A stretch of 64,000 nucleotides of DNA from Phymorhynchus buccinoides (taxonomy: Eukaryota > Mollusca > Gastropoda > Neogastropoda > Raphitomidae), in NCBI GenBank assembly GCA_017654935.2, contig CM065704.1, forward strand, positions 23,653,856 to 23,717,855, written 5' to 3'. Positions 46,631 to 59,763 of the stretch are shown here, in pieces. The notes beneath the pieces are model-generated. The model was not told the origin of the DNA, did no database searches, and saw only the letters and a program-made list of their open reading frames with translations. How positions within the stretch are numbered: the first letter of the stretch is position 1; every line of letters begins with the position of its first letter. The position numbers were made by a program, and so were the translations under genes.

Positions 46631-49600
46631 CCCGTCTTCACCTATATATATTTCCTAATGATGCTGAAACGGAAAAAAAGACTATTGATGGTGATGTGTT
46701 TGTATGGTTTTGTTTTTTCTTTTGTAGTAAAACTGAAAAGAAAATATTGGTGTGATCACTCAAATTATGTGCCATTGGATAACATTTGATTTGTTCTGTT
46801 TATATATTTTTCCACGATTATTAACTTGTTTTTCATATTGCGACCTATTAACTGATATTTGTTTCCTGGTTTCTGTTTCCACGATTGATTCTCAAAGTTT
46901 GTTTTCTAAGATAAAAAGCGCTGTACATAATGACAGGTGTAGAAGTTTTCTATGTTGTTGGGTTTTTTTTTTTTCCGACTTTGGTTTCCTGGACTTATCG
47001 TTTTTTAGGTTTCCCAATCGCCCCCACCCCACCCCTCAGTGTATTCATTGTTTCTGCTTAGCATAGCACCATGTTCACCAATACAGAAAATATAAAAGAG
47101 AGAGAGGGAGGGGTAGGTGGAAGTGCACGTTGTTTTTTCTCGTTCCCCGTGGTGACCCAGTGGTGATATTCTGACCTGGGGCTGAGTTGCTGTGGGGTGG
47201 GGGGAGGGAGGGGGGAGAGAGAGATAGAGAGTGTGTGTGTGTGTGTGTGTCGTGCTTCACGGAGTTATGGACCGGCCGGTAAATCTTCGAAGTTCTCTTA
47301 TCCTTTCCTTTCAATTTAAGATACACGTACGGACGATTGTTTTTTTATGTAGGCCTACTCTCGCAAACCAGCTGCATGCTTTTGTACTACTAGCTCACAT
47401 GCTGCTTTTTTGGGACACCTCCCCCCCCCCCCCACTTCCTTCCCTTTCATTCGCCCCGTCTTCCTTTCCCACTCTGTTGGCCTATTTGAGATGTTTCACC
47501 CCTATTCTTCCGGACAAAGTTGCTCGTCGATTTTAATGTGTGCACATTTTGGACTGTTGGTTTGAAATGCGTGACATTTTCTATTTCCATTTTTTCTTCA
47601 CGTTTTGTTATCCCTGAGGCTTTTGTGAGCCAAACAGTGATTTAGTTTTCTCTTTTGCTCACGATTTGTGAGATTGGGTTTTTTCCTGTGCTCTCGATTG
47701 TGGTTGTTAGTCATGAAAGGTTTGTTTACATGTATTGTTTTGTTTGTTTGTTTGTTAGTTGTTTGCCTTTATATGTTCGTATTGCTACATGAGGTTTTTG
47801 AAGTCTGTTGGTGGGTTGGATGCTTGCATTTATCTATGCATATATACAATAATGGATAGTAACATTTCGATTCTTTCTGTAAACTGTCAAGGCCTCAACA
47901 TGTCACAGAAAAGACGATGTTTTTCATTTTTTGAGAACTAAGAAACATTCGGTGTATTTTTTTTACAGGATACTCACTTTGAGGAAAGTATGGAAAAGTA
48001 TGTGTTAGCGGAATGGGGTTACCAGGGGTATTTTTCTAGTTTTCAGTCTAACGCAAGGGGGGTAGCCATTTTATTTAATAATAACTTCGAGTTCAAGGTA
48101 AAAAGGGTAATAAAAGATAATACTGTGAACTATATTATGGTGATAGTTGAGACACAGAATAAGCACTTTCTTTTTGTTAATGTATATGGACCTAATAAAG
48201 ACAATCCAGAATTTTATAATAGTATAAATCAAAAAATAAATGAGTTAAATGTAGATTATATTGTAGTTGCAGGTGATTTCAATTTAGTACTTGACCCTGC
48301 CAGAGATTACTATAATTACAAACACGTTAACAACCCCAAGGCTAAAGAAGCGGTTGAAAATATTATAGAAAGTTTAGATTTAAATGATATTTGGCGTGAT
48401 TTGAATTCGGACTGTCAGCGTTTCACTTGGAGAAGAACCAATCCTTTCCAGCAGGCAAGACTTGATTTATTTTTAATCTCAGACTCTGTAGTTTCATTTG
48501 TGAATGATGTAGACATTATCTGTGGCTATAGAACAGACCATTCTGCTATAGTATTAACTTTAAAATTTAATGAAAATATAAAACATAAAACATTTTGGAA
48601 ATTTAATTCATCCCTCTTAAGAGATAAGGCATTTGTGGATGAAATTAATTCTGAAATATTAAATGTTAAACAGGAATATACAACGAATGCAAATAGTGAA
48701 GTTTCCGATGAACAATTACAGTTTTCTGTCTCTGACTTATTTTCTTGATTTTCTTTTGATGAAGATTCGTTCAAAGACCATATCTTATGCTACTATGAAA
48801 AAGAAAAAAACTGCAGAAGAGGAAAAGGTATTAGTAGAAGAGATTAATAGGCTAGAATCGGTTCAACATAAAACTGAACACACAACTTTGACTTTAAGCG
48901 TGAAAAAAGATCAATTAAAAATGATAAGAGAAAAAAGAATGGAGGGAGTATTATTAAGATCAAGAGCAAGGTGGATAGCTGAAGGCGAGAAAGTCAGTAA
49001 TTATTTCTGCAATTTGGAAAAACGCCACTATGTTAGCAAAAATATGGCTAGATTAGTAAATGACCAAGGTAATGTTTTAACAGATCAAAAGGATATACTT
49101 CAAGAAGTTCAACAATTTTATAAATCACTATATCGGAAAGTTGAAGTTGAGAAAGGCGAACTAAAAGACTTAATAAACAATATGCCACGTTTAGATGAAG
49201 TAGAAGCAAAGGAATTGGAAGGTGACATTACTTTAGAGGAAGCTACATCTGTCTTAAAAGACATGAAAAACAACAAAAGCCCTGGATCTGATGGCTTTAC
49301 TGCTGAATTTTTTAAAGTGTTCTGGAAACAGTTGGGGATACTTGTAGTTAGAGCACTTAATTCAAGTTTTAGAAAGGGGGAATTATCAAATATACAAAAA
49401 GAAGGGATTATAACATGTATTCCTAAAGCTGACAAATCAAGAGAACATATTAATAACTGGAGGCCTATTTCGCTTTTAAACGTTGTATACAAAATTGGTT
49501 CTTCTTGTATCGCAAATAGATTAAAGACAGTATTGCCTAAGATAATTAGTGAAGACCAAACAGGATTTATTCGAAACAGATTTATAGGCGATAATATTAG

Positions 49601-52172
49601 ATTAATTTATGATACAATATCTTACTTAGAAAAGCATAATTTACCTGGACTATTGTTAAACATTGACTTCGAAAAAGCGTTTGATTCGGTAAATTGGGAT
49701 TTTATGTTTAGAGTGCTAAAAGAGTTTGGTTTAAAAAATGACATTTGTCAATGGATAAGTACTTGTTATAATCATATTAAATCTTGCATTATTGTGAACG
49801 GTCAAGTTTCAGAATGGTTTGAAATTAAAAGAGGATGTCGACAGGGAGACCCTGTGTCACCCTATCTCTTGGTATTATGTGCAGAAATACTGGCCATTAT
49901 GATAAGGAAAAATCCAAGCATACAGGGAATTAAGATAAGTAATCAAGAATTTAAGTTGTCTCAATATGCCGATGACACTGAATTTCTGCTTTCAGGGGAT
50001 CAAAGGTCTTTTGAAACTTGTATCAATGTGATATTTAGATTTGGTCGTGTTTCAGGTCTTCATATGAACTATAATAAAACCAGTGTAATATGGCTAGGAA
50101 GTAAAAAAAAATCACAAATTCGCTATATGCAGCATTTAGGAATGGATTGGAATCCACCAAAATTTAAAGTATTGGGTATTTGGTTTACCAATGATTTGAA
50201 AGAGTGTGTGGCTATGAATTATGCAGACAAACTAGCAGATGTTAAGCAGTTGTTTAGGGTATGGGTAAAAAGACAACTGACTCCTCTGGGCAGAATAGCT
50301 ATACTAAAATCTGTTATTCTTTCCAAATTAATCCATTTATGGCTGCTTTTACCAAACCCACCTGACATATTTTTTGAAACTTATCAAAGGTGTTGTTATA
50401 ACTTTGTGTGGAATAAAAAGCCAGACAAGATTAATCGTAAAACAGCGCATAAAAACATAAAAAATGGTGGTATTGGCTTGCCAGATTTAAAAGCGTTTGT
50501 TTTATCATTAAAAGTATCATGGATGCGTAGAGTTGAAAAATCCACACACAAATGGACACATATTTTGCTAAAAAGCTTTCCAAAATGGTCACTTATCAAA
50601 AATTATGGCCCTGAGTATATTTCAAAATTTAACAAAGATAATCAGTTTTGGACAGATGTTTTAGAGGCTTACAAAACATTTTTCTATCAATGTAAACCAA
50701 AAGATTCTGCTGAATTTCTTTCTGAGCCACTGTTTTTTAATAACAGAATCCAAATTGGAAAGAAATTCATCACATCCAAAGTACTTGATCAAAACAATAT
50801 TAATTTACTTGCGTTTTTCTATGATACTGAAGGTAATTTTCTCAGTTACACAAGTTTTAAGGAAAACTTTAATGTAAATATTGACTTTATTACTTTCACA
50901 GGGATCAAACATGCAATCAATGACTATGTTAAGAAATCCAGTATTACTATAAAAAATAATAAATATATTGATTCACCTCTGTGTTTTAAGATTTTGTTTT
51001 CTGTTCACAAAGGTTCCAAACCTTATTATGATATACTAACTGAAAATAATAAAAAATCAAAATGTTGTAATACTTGGGATTTAAAATTATCAGTTAATCA
51101 CGACTGGAAATCATGCTTCTTTTTTACACACAAAATAAAAGATATTAAACTAAAATGGTTTCAACTTAAAATTTTGCACAGATGCCTGGGTACTAATGTG
51201 ATACTGAAAAAAATGGGAATTGTTCAGAATGAAAATTGTAGTTTTTGTGGCACAAACAAGGACAGTATTGATCATATGTTTTGGAAATGTTCACACATTA
51301 AAGACTTTTGGGACACATTCTTGAATATAGTAAAAGACAAATGCTTCAATGCAGAAAATCTAAAATTAACAGAAACACTTATATTACTGGGTTTTGACAT
51401 AAATATTAAACTTGATTCAGTTTTTTATTTCATTGTATTGTTTGCAAAATATTACATATACACATGCAAAATACAAAGATGCCTTCCGCAGGTGACAGTA
51501 TTTTTGGAAAAAAAAGAATTATCGTTACAGAATCGAAAAACACATTGCGTATCTGAACTTAGAATACAATGACTTTTCTACCAAGTGGTTGCCATATATT
51601 CCATTGTTTTGTGACAATTGATCATATTTATTTATTTTCCCACGCCTTTTGCTGTCTTATACCCAAACCTGTGCAACATAACTAACTAGCTCAGTATTTC
51701 TAGTATTTTTATGTGTCTATTTTTGGATAAGACTATTACTATCGCTAATGCTGTATTTGAAAAACAACCACCAGCCATTGTGTGTGACATTGAGGTATTT
51801 ATTGAACCTTGTCTTTTGCAGATTTTTTCTTTAAAATAACATATATAAACAAAGAATGATAACCTGTCATAGAATTAGTGGACTAACATTTTGCAACGTC
51901 CAGCTCGTGTTGAAAGTTTGATTATTGAATGTACCTACTTATTTATTTAAGCTAAAAAATGTAGTATATGTGTGTATATGTGTCTGTGTGTGCACGTGTG
52001 CGCATGTGCGCGTGTGCGCGTTCACATGTGTGTATGTATGTGTGTGAATATGTGCAGGTGTATGTGTTTGTATTGTTGTTGTTTTTGTCATATGGTTTGT
52101 ATTATTTTGCCTAGCTATGTTTATGTTCTGTATTTGAAAATGTAAAAAAAAGGTTCAATAAAAAAAAAAAAA
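46631..52172 (+). mobile_element. L1/Tx1-like LINE, nearly full length
   Basis: 5' region (46631-47851) without an ORF1, one large ORF2 and a 3' UTR ending in an A-rich tail (aggttcaataaaa, then A run) at 52172. It lies upstream of the receptor CUB exon in the same orientation. The same insertion is present at 6991-12500. The left border is a guess because the duplicate is cut by the N gap at this point. Confidence 0.75.
47852..51572 (+). pseudogene. LINE ORF2: APE endonuclease and reverse transcriptase
   Basis: Starts near MDSNISILSVNCQGLN, with endonuclease words FVNVYGPNKDN, VVAGDFNLVLDP and YRTDHSAIVL. After a linker come RT blocks: NKSPGSDGFTAEFFK, NWRPISLLNVVYKI, LLNIDFEKAFDSVNW, GCRQGDPVSPYLL and YADDTEFLL, and a C-terminal CX2CX7HX4C finger (CSFCGTNKDSIDHMFWKC). 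It is broken by a frameshift near 47937, a TGA at 48746 and an extra A at about 48763. From 48780 on the frame is open for over 900 codons, so decay is slight. The long RT part and catalytic residues are intact. Confidence 0.9.
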
Positions 52173-53239
52173 GGTGTATTAGAGAGAACACCGAACACTG
52201 AAAAAAAAAGAAAAAAAGAAAGATATTTTAACGAAATAAACTTTTTGCCACTTATAAAAATGTACATAACCTCGAGATAATATTTGTAAGCAGGGTCCTT
52301 TTAAATAGAACATTGGAACTTTGCTTTTCTCTCTCCCCCCCCCCCCCATCCGCCCTTCCCCCACCCTCTTCATCACCTTTTTTCTTCCTCTTCGACAACA
52401 GTTCTCCTTTTGCATAAACCTTTTTTCTGCCCGGACTCGGCCTAAATATGTTTCAGTGCCTTTTAGAGTCCGAGGTTGTTTTTGTCTGTTTGTTTGTAAA
52501 TCTTTCACCAATTTAAGGACCCTAGCTTCTACCGAATTATTTTCATTTTAAAAACGCATATTCCATGATATAAAACCCCAAAGTTCTTTTAATTTGTACA
52601 AATTAAAACGGTTTTCCGCAGTAAGTGGAAATCTTTTAAAGGAGACATTTTTTGACGAATAAAAAGAAAAACATGTAAATATTTTTCCTTGTCTCTTTAG
52701 ACCTTATTTTGAATTTTAAACCTCTATTTAAACTTGTTTTAAAAAGTGGTCCTGAAAAGTTTAATTACTTGCTCTTGCTCAGAGAGGTACAGCTAAGAAT
52801 TTTAGCCAAACATTTTAAACCAAATGCAAAAAAATTTATAACCCAGAGTAGTCTCGTGCGAGCCATGGCACCAAATCAATACTTGACCTCTATTCAAGTT
52901 AAATATTATTGAAATATAATTTAAAGAAAAACATCTGTATTTTACAAGAAAAATCGTTTTTTTACGTCTCCTCCCCCCCTCCTCCCAAAAATCTAAAACT
53001 AAAAGAAATGTCCCATATGGCTTCGGTCGGGAGGACGTAAAGCATAAATTAGTAAGTGTTGTAAAGCCTGCTTAAGTTTTGAATTCATTATTCTCGTTCT
53101 TTTTTTTAGTACCGTGTTAAATCTTTATAAGCCAACAAACATGTTCGATGAAGAGGTTTAATCGATAGCAACTGACTACAGAAAACTTGTTTGGGAAATA
53201 TGCGTTTTATAGATTTTCTGTTTTGGACATCATGTTCAG
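52173..53239. other. Intron or flank, nothing recognised
   Basis: AT-rich, with C runs at 52337 and 52973. A matching stretch lies at 12490-13539. Confidence 0.5.
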
Positions 53240-53580
53240 GATTCTTCCAGCCTGCGATGTTCTTCCCAACGGCTAGTACAGAGTACAGTGACCTGCTGGC
53301 AGACAGTGTGTCCTTAACAATCCACAATCAAACGGTGATGCTGAGCTTCCTCCACATGAACATTCTCTGCTGGAAGCACAAGACGTTGCTGCTGCACGTG
53401 AAGTCAAATGAGCAGATCAAGGAACTCTGGAGTCGGTGTGGTACGTTGCCGCCTGCCCCAGAAGTGTTTGCTGGCTTGCAGGAGCTGATCGTGGAAACCA
53501 GGAGCGTGCATGAACCACCCTCTGGTCAGTTTCTCACAAGTACTGGTGAAGGATTCCGGATCATGTACAGCTTCCTCAAG
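53240..53580 (+). CDS. Receptor exon A: CUB-like domain
   Basis: Open after catgttcag and up to a donor-like tcctcaag/gtctga. It encodes a CUB-type segment with LADSVSLTIHNQTVMLSFL, a pair of cysteines (ILCWKHK, WSRCGTLPP) and the closing TGEGFRIMYSFL typical of CUB domains. Ends in phase 0, matching the next exon. The acceptor could also be the AG at 53250. Extracellular part of the GRL101-like receptor. Upstream exons are not seen. Confidence 0.75.
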
Positions 53581-54059
53581 GTCTGAGCATATTTTCCCTC
53601 TTTGCAAATCAATGGCAACTTTCTTCTTCTTTCTCTCAGCATTCGCCGTCATCATTTTGACGATTTTGATGCTATGTAATTTTGATGTTAGTTTTTTCTT
53701 TCCACAGAGAAACAGACAGACATACAGACAGACATACAGACAGACATACAGACAGACACGCAGAAACTAAGACAAAACGAAAATGTTTGTGTGTGGGTTC
53801 ATAACAGAAGAAAACCGTCCAAAGTTTCACAGATCGGGTTTCCTATTTAAATTTTTTTTAAATTTTACTCTGTCGTGGATTATTTCAAGGGTTGATTTTT
53901 GTATGCCACAGATCAGGTTCCCTGAAATAAATCATGTAGATTGCTCTTTGTTTGTGAGCGTGTGTGTGTGCACGCGCGTGAATGCGTGCATGCATGCATG
54001 CGTGCATGTGTATATGTGTGTTATCTTGTACCACCCAGCCATCGTCCCTTCCCCACAAG

Positions 54060-54430
54060 CTGTCCTCCAACCAGTGGAACTGCTCCAGCCCAACAAGCTG
54101 GATGGACCTGGAGCCTCACCTGTCATGCAACCTGGTGGTGCAGTGTGACTGGGCCCAGGATGAAAGCCGCTGCCACCACGAGCTGTGTGAAGGGGAAGGA
54201 AGGACAGGGTTCAGTGTGAAGGGCCACAGGGGCTGTTACTGGTTGGGTCAGCCCTCAGAGGCAGTGACCTACCACCAGGTCAGGGACAGGTGTTCACGTC
54301 ACGGGGGTCACCTGGCCAGCTTCAACACCAGGCAGGAGATGGAGGCGGTGATGGGGGTAGTGTGGTGGGGAGGGCACAGTCGTGACGTGTTTGTAGGATT
54401 GACACTGTCACCAAATACCTACCCTGCCAT
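54060..54430 (+). CDS. Receptor exon B: LDLa-like segment and lectin N-half
   Basis: Acceptor ccccacaag at 54059, donor gtaagg at 54431. Starts in phase 0 and ends with two bases of a codon. An LDLa-like half (CNLVVQCDWAQDESRCHHELC) is followed by a C-type lectin start (GCYWLGQPSEAVTYHQVRD, CSRHGGHLASFNTRQEM, VFVGLTL). Extracellular ligand-binding region. The 57- and 72-bp repeats lie in later parts of the gene. Confidence 0.85.
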
Positions 54431-54597
54431 GTAAGGTTTATGTTGTGCTGTTGTACCAAAATACAAAACAGCCGTGGTTGTTGGACTGGCTGGTAGGCAC
54501 TTTTGTGCATCTGCATGTGATGGTTGACATGAGTGTCATTCATATCTTTGCTAATAGGAATTATCTGTATCTGTATACTGGTCTGAGTACACAGTGT

Positions 54598-54709
54598 AGA
54601 GTGGCACAGTAGTGGCGTTCGCTTCGTGTCAAGTAAACCCGAATTCGAACCTGGGTACAGGGGATTTTTGCCTCTCACTTTGCACTAGGCCTTATGGTCT
54701 GAACGTGGA

Positions 54710-54740
<31 letters not shown>

Positions 54741-55001
54741 CGTGTGCCCATGCACTTAGCACACGTTAAACCCAGTGGCAACGAAAAAAGTTGTTATTTG
54801 GTCAAAATTTACCCCCCCCCCCCCCCCCCCCCCCCCCCCCTTCCCCCTTCCTTCCTCATCAGTCACACAAAAATCGCATGCAAAAAAAATAAAAATTGGG
54901 TGTCGCGCCTCTGGCTGCGACGCGCTCTCCAGGTGGAAGCAACCCGAATTTCATAGAGACGCCTCTGTGACAATAATGTACCTAACCTAACCTAACCTAC
55001 C
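54598..55001 (+). repeat. tRNA-derived SINE (best copy)
   Basis: Box A region gagtggcacagtagtggcg, box B gaattcgaacctggg, centre tctttcggatgagacgataa, block cgttaaacccagtggcaac, a C run, ctctggctgcgacgc, gacgcctctgtgac and a short (CCTAA)n-type tail. Sits in the receptor intron. Confidence 0.9.
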
Positions 55002-55152
55002 AGACATCTGTATCTGTAGTAAAAGTTAATACTTTTCTATAAATAAACTTTTTTGGGCCCAGATGTGTTTAGATGCGAACATTAGAAACAAACCCAGAAA
55101 AATTAACTTGTTACTTTGATCAATGTTCTAAAAACAGAATAAAAACATAAAA

Positions 55153-55795
55153 AGTGTTAGTTTAGTTTTTCCTCATTTTTAGGGGAGGCATTGGCAGAAC
55201 TTGGCCCAGGACAGCTGTTTCGATCCTTAGGGGTCTCATCAGCTAGGCACTGGATGGGTTCTTCGACCTGCCAAAGCGGGCTCTCACCTCAACAAGAAGA
55301 CAGTTCCACAAAGGGAAGGTTTCCCCGTGTATGTTGGTTAAAGGCCCCCAAACCCCCAAACCAGCACTCAAATAAAATATAAATGATAAAATCTGAAGTA
55401 AAAAGATGAACATAACAATGTTCCAAAATTTAAAAAGAAATAAAAGCTAAAAAGACACGATCAGAGAGGGCCAGCAACGGAGATAGAACCCAAAAGGATA
55501 AAAATAGAAATGAAAAACTCATAGCGCCATTCCACGGGTCTATAGGACTTAAAACTTGGTGCATTTGAAATGCAAAAATAGTGAAAGTGAATACAAACGT
55601 TTTTTGTCCACATGTCTTTCGACGCGAATATTAGAATCAAAACGAGTTAAGAGTTGAGGTGAAAATCCCCACTTCGGTAGGGTCAAGAATCCATCCAGTG
55701 CCTAGCTGATGAGACCCCTAAGGGTCGAAACAGCTGTCTTGGGCTGGTTTCTGCCAATGCCTCCCCTAAAAAGGAGGAAAAACTAAACCAGCACT
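55153..55795. mobile_element. MITE/foldback element with ~120 bp terminal inverted repeats
   Basis: The left arm from agtgttagtttagtttttcc to ggcactggatgggttcttcg (55153-55270) is mirrored by 55683-55795. Both arms share aggggaggcattggcag, gacagctgtttcga and aggggtctcatcagctaggc. The middle (~410 bp) has no coding frame. No clear target duplication is seen. The same copy occurs at 15414. Confidence 0.85.
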
Positions 55796-56379
55796 CCTTA
55801 CGTTTTTGTTCTCTTTTCAGAACATAAAATACTTAAATACTTAAATACTGAATACTTAAATAATAAATAAAAATACCAAGTTAATTTGATTGGGAAGAAA
55901 CGAAGATGACTGCTGGGTTCAATAAAATTCACAACAAAATTAAAACAAAGTCGAAATTAAAACCCAGATATGATTGGTTTTTGATTCTAAAGTTCGCGTC
56001 TAAAGACATTTGGATAAACATTATTTATTTATTACGTTTGTACTGTTTTTGCATTTCAAATGCACCAACTTTGGGCAGCCGCTGTGGTAGGGTGTGTGTT
56101 TGTTTTGCTTTGTTTTTCTTTTCCAGTCATCTTTACTTTTTAAACTCTTATTTGGTTGTATCGAAATACATTTTTTATGTAAGATATTATTTTCATTTTA
56201 TCCCATCTCTTTTTACGTGATGCGTTACGTTATAATTAGGCCTATATATGAGATGTACAGGTGCAGTATTATAGTAAATGGTCGTATTTTCATTTTGCAT
56301 GTTACTATAAAATTCTTCGTCTTAGTTTATGTAATGGTGTTCTTAAATGTATATGTTTTTTTGCCGTGCCACAACATCA

Positions 56380-56425
56380 TTTCTGTTTATGAGATAATAA
56401 AGTATTCTTGAGTCTTGAGTCCTGT
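56380..56425 (+). repeat. LINE-like 3' tail
   Basis: tatgagataataaagtattc followed by (TTGAGTC)-type repeats; shares tatgagataataaag with 39179. The preceding 300 bp may be its body, unassigned. Confidence 0.45.
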
Positions 56426-56470
56426 AGACCAGGAGAACGCTACCAGCAATACATTGAGCTTTTTTTCTCA

Positions 56471-57520
56471 TAATTATCTGTATCTGTATACTGGTCCCCA
56501 GACACGCAGCATGTGGTAGGGACCTAAAGCCACCTGCACCATCCAATATCTGTATCTGTATACTGGTCCCCAGATACGCAGCACGTGGTAGGGACCTAAA
56601 GCCACCTGCACCATCCAATATCTGTATCTGTATACTGGTCCCCAGATACGCAGCACGTGGTAGGGACCTAAAGCCACCTGCACCATCCAATATCTGTATC
56701 TGTATACTGGTCCCCAGATACGCAGCACGTGGTAGGGACCTAAAGCCACGTGCACCATCCAATATCTGTATCTGTATACTGGTCCCCAGATAAGCAGCAC
56801 GTGGTAGGGACCTAAAGCCACCTGCACCATCCAATATCTGCATCTCTATACTGGACCTAAAGCCACCTGCACCATCCAATATCTGCATCTCTATACTGGT
56901 CCCCAGACACGCAGCGCGTGGTAGGTACCTAAAGCCACCTGCACCATCCAATATCTGCATCTCTATACTGGTCCCCAGATACGCAGCAGGTGATAGGGAC
57001 CTAAAACCACCTGCACCATACAATATCTGCATCTCTATACTGGTCCCCAGACACGCAGCGCGTGGTAGGTACCTAAAGCCACCTGCACCATCCAATATCT
57101 ACATATGTATACTGGTCCCCAGATACGCAGCAGGTGGTAGGGACCTAAAGCCACATGCACCATCCACTATCTGTATCTGTATACTGGTCCCCAGATAAGC
57201 AGCACGTGGTAGGGACCTAAAGCCACCTGCACCATCCAATATCTGCATCTGTATACTGGACCTAAAGCCACCTGCACCATCCAATATCTGTATCTGTATA
57301 CTGGTCCCCAGATACGCAGCAGGTGGTAGGGACCTGAAGCCACCTGCACCATCCAATATCTGTATCTGTATACTGGTCCCCAGATACGCAGCAGGTGGTA
57401 GGGACCTAAAGCCACCTGCACCATCCAATATCTGTATCTGTATACTGGTCCCCAGATACGCAGCAGGTGGTAGGGACCTGAAAGCCACCTGCACCATCCA
57501 ATATCTGTATCTGTATATTT
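56471..57520. repeat. 72 bp minisatellite, about 14-15 units
   Basis: The unit holds ctgtatactggtccccagat, acgcagcacgtggtagggac and cacctgcaccatccaatatc. Most units are 72 bp; a few are short (~47 bp). Because 72 is a multiple of three, two reverse frames stay open with 24-residue repeats; these are not genes. Confidence 0.95.
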
Positions 57521-57645
57521 ATGGTCCCCCCCCCAAGTGCCCCCCCCCACCACCACCCCCTGCCAAAAAAAGCTTGAAGAATACAATTTTATTTTGCTGA
57601 TTTAACCACACACTTAGTGTGCCCTGGTTCTTGTAAAAAAAAATG

Positions 57646-57861
57646 CAATCAAGAATTTTGATGAGAGAGAGAGAGAGGGAGAGAGAGAGAGAGAGAGGGA
57701 GAGAGAGAGAGAGAGGAGATGAGAGAGAGATCCTGGAGAGAGATGGAGAGATTGAGAGAGAGAGAGAAGAGAGAGAGGGAGAGAGAGAGAAAATATGCAA
57801 TCAACAATTTTGATGAGAGAGAGGGAGAGGGTGAGACAGAGAGAGAGAGAGAGAGATTGAT

Positions 57862-57922
<61 letters not shown>

Positions 57923-58127
57923 CCAGAGACACAGACACAGACAGAGAGACAAACACGCAATCAACAATTTTTATGAAAGAGAGAGAACACTGAACACTGG
58001 ATGGCTTAATGAATAGGTCTTAGGCCCATGCCATGGTGGGCGGTTAAAGAGAGAGAGAGAGAGAGAGAAGAGAGGGAGACGAGACGAGAGGAGAGAGAGA
58101 GATTAGGAGAGAGAGAGAGAGCAGATC

Positions 58128-58171
<44 letters not shown>

Positions 58172-58357
58172 TGGAGAGAGAGAGAGAGAGTACAGACAGA
58201 CAGACAAAGATGAAGACATGCAAAATTAAAAATTTTGATGAGAGAAAGAGACGAAACATGCAATGACAAAAACATTTATTAGAGAAAGAGACAAAGGCAG
58301 ACACACAGAGATAAATAGATAGAGACAGAGAGACACAACATGCAATGAATAATTTTG

Positions 58358-58407
<50 letters not shown>

Positions 58408-58450
58408 GAGAAAGAAGAGACAGAGACAGAGACAGAGAAAGAGAAAAACT
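57646..58450. repeat. Compound GA-rich satellite
   Basis: Long (GA)n blocks are punctuated by the word gcaatcaacaattttgatga or variants (57649, 57797, 57958, 58218, 58332). Missing from the first locus. Confidence 0.8.
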
Positions 58451-59043
58451 GTAACTGAAACTGAAAACTTTATTTTACAGGATAAAGATTTTAGGCAGAG
58501 CCTATTCTTCCAATCTGTCCTTGATACACATACACAATTGAACACAAAGGCAGCAAAGCAAGTGATAGGCTATAACGATATAAAGATAGGTTAAAAATTA
58601 TGGAATTATAAAACTTATACACACATAGGCCTACATCAATATAAAAAACAACAACATTGATAAAATCGCGATATGTTTCGGTTTATTCTTAAAACTTCGA
58701 CGGGCAAAGCACCAGGGCAACTCAACTCCGCACATACATTATATGGGAAGGGGGGGTAAAAAGGATAACTTTTTTCAGCATTTTTTGCCTCTTGCCTACG
58801 AGAGATTCTTTCAAAATTTAAATGGTTGAGCTATGTTGTAGAGTGCCTGGGCCTGTATCGATTACGTTGAATACAAAATGTCTGTAGGTTAAAGAGAAGA
58901 GAAATAAAATGATTTCTTGCTTAGGGGGGGGGGGGGGGGGGGGTCCCAACCTTACCATACTCGAGCATGCATGCATGCAAGCACACACAGACAGAGACAG
59001 AGAGTATTGGGATACGCTCAATGTCTTTGGTTATACTTTTCAG

Positions 59044-59129
59044 ATACAAGGGTATGTTTCAATGGGAAGACCAGACAATATGTCACCACCCAAGAGTGAC
59101 GTTTTCCAAGCATCGTGAATTTATCGATC
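59044..59129 (+). CDS. Receptor exon C: middle of the lectin domain
   Basis: 86 bp between ttatacttttcag and gatc/gtaagt. One base completes the codon left by exon B, then YKGMFQWEDQTICHHP and VTFSKHREFID, and one base is left over. The phases fit both neighbours (2 in, 1 out), and the GMFQWEDQT word is a lectin-fold element. Short, but strongly supported by its splice sites and frame. Confidence 0.85.
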
Positions 59130-59627
59130 GTAAGTAATTTAACTGGATTAGCAACGAACAAAATGGCTGCTATACTGGATTCCTCTTACTTGAATGTTCT
59201 CTCATTTTGATGGTTCTTATTTTCATGTTTCCACTTTGTTTATATACGCATAGTAAAGCTTATGGGGAAAATAAAAACATAAACATTTCACTACAAAAAA
59301 ATGAAAGAAAGGAAAATACAGTAAGGCAAAACAACAACAACAGGAATAAACAGCAAAAAACAACAACCGAAAAAGCATGTACAACTGTCTATGGTTGCTT
59401 GTGTTATATACTTTATCACAATTACGGAATGTGTGTCATTAAACAATAGGGGATGATTCATACATTATCAATGAAGTACACAATTGCAAGCTTAAAGGTG
59501 CGTGAATGTAGAAAGCCATCAAACAGTCACACAGTCATACTGCTTAGGATCTATGTTATGACTTTGAATGATGGACCACAACATATATTGCTTAAGTGCA
59601 CATGCACTTGGAAAGGTTATCAACCCC

Positions 59628-59662
<35 letters not shown>

Positions 59663-59763
59663 CTTGCTTGCTTGGCTTGGACTGGTGTCTCTTATAGACG
59701 TAGAGAGATGGAAAAAGAGCATCATCATCCTCCCCCCTTATTGCGGGGCCATGACCCACAAAG

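Noticed and set aside
42828..51572. ORF1 at 42828 and ORF2 at 47852 as one two-ORF LINE
   Set aside because: They are 4.1 kb apart with several microsatellites and no shared 3' flank; pairing cannot be shown from sequence alone.
56343..57497. Open frames of up to 250 codons on the minus strand with 24-residue repeats
   Set aside because: They reflect the 72 bp minisatellite, whose length is a multiple of three; two frames are open at once and no initiation or domain evidence exists.
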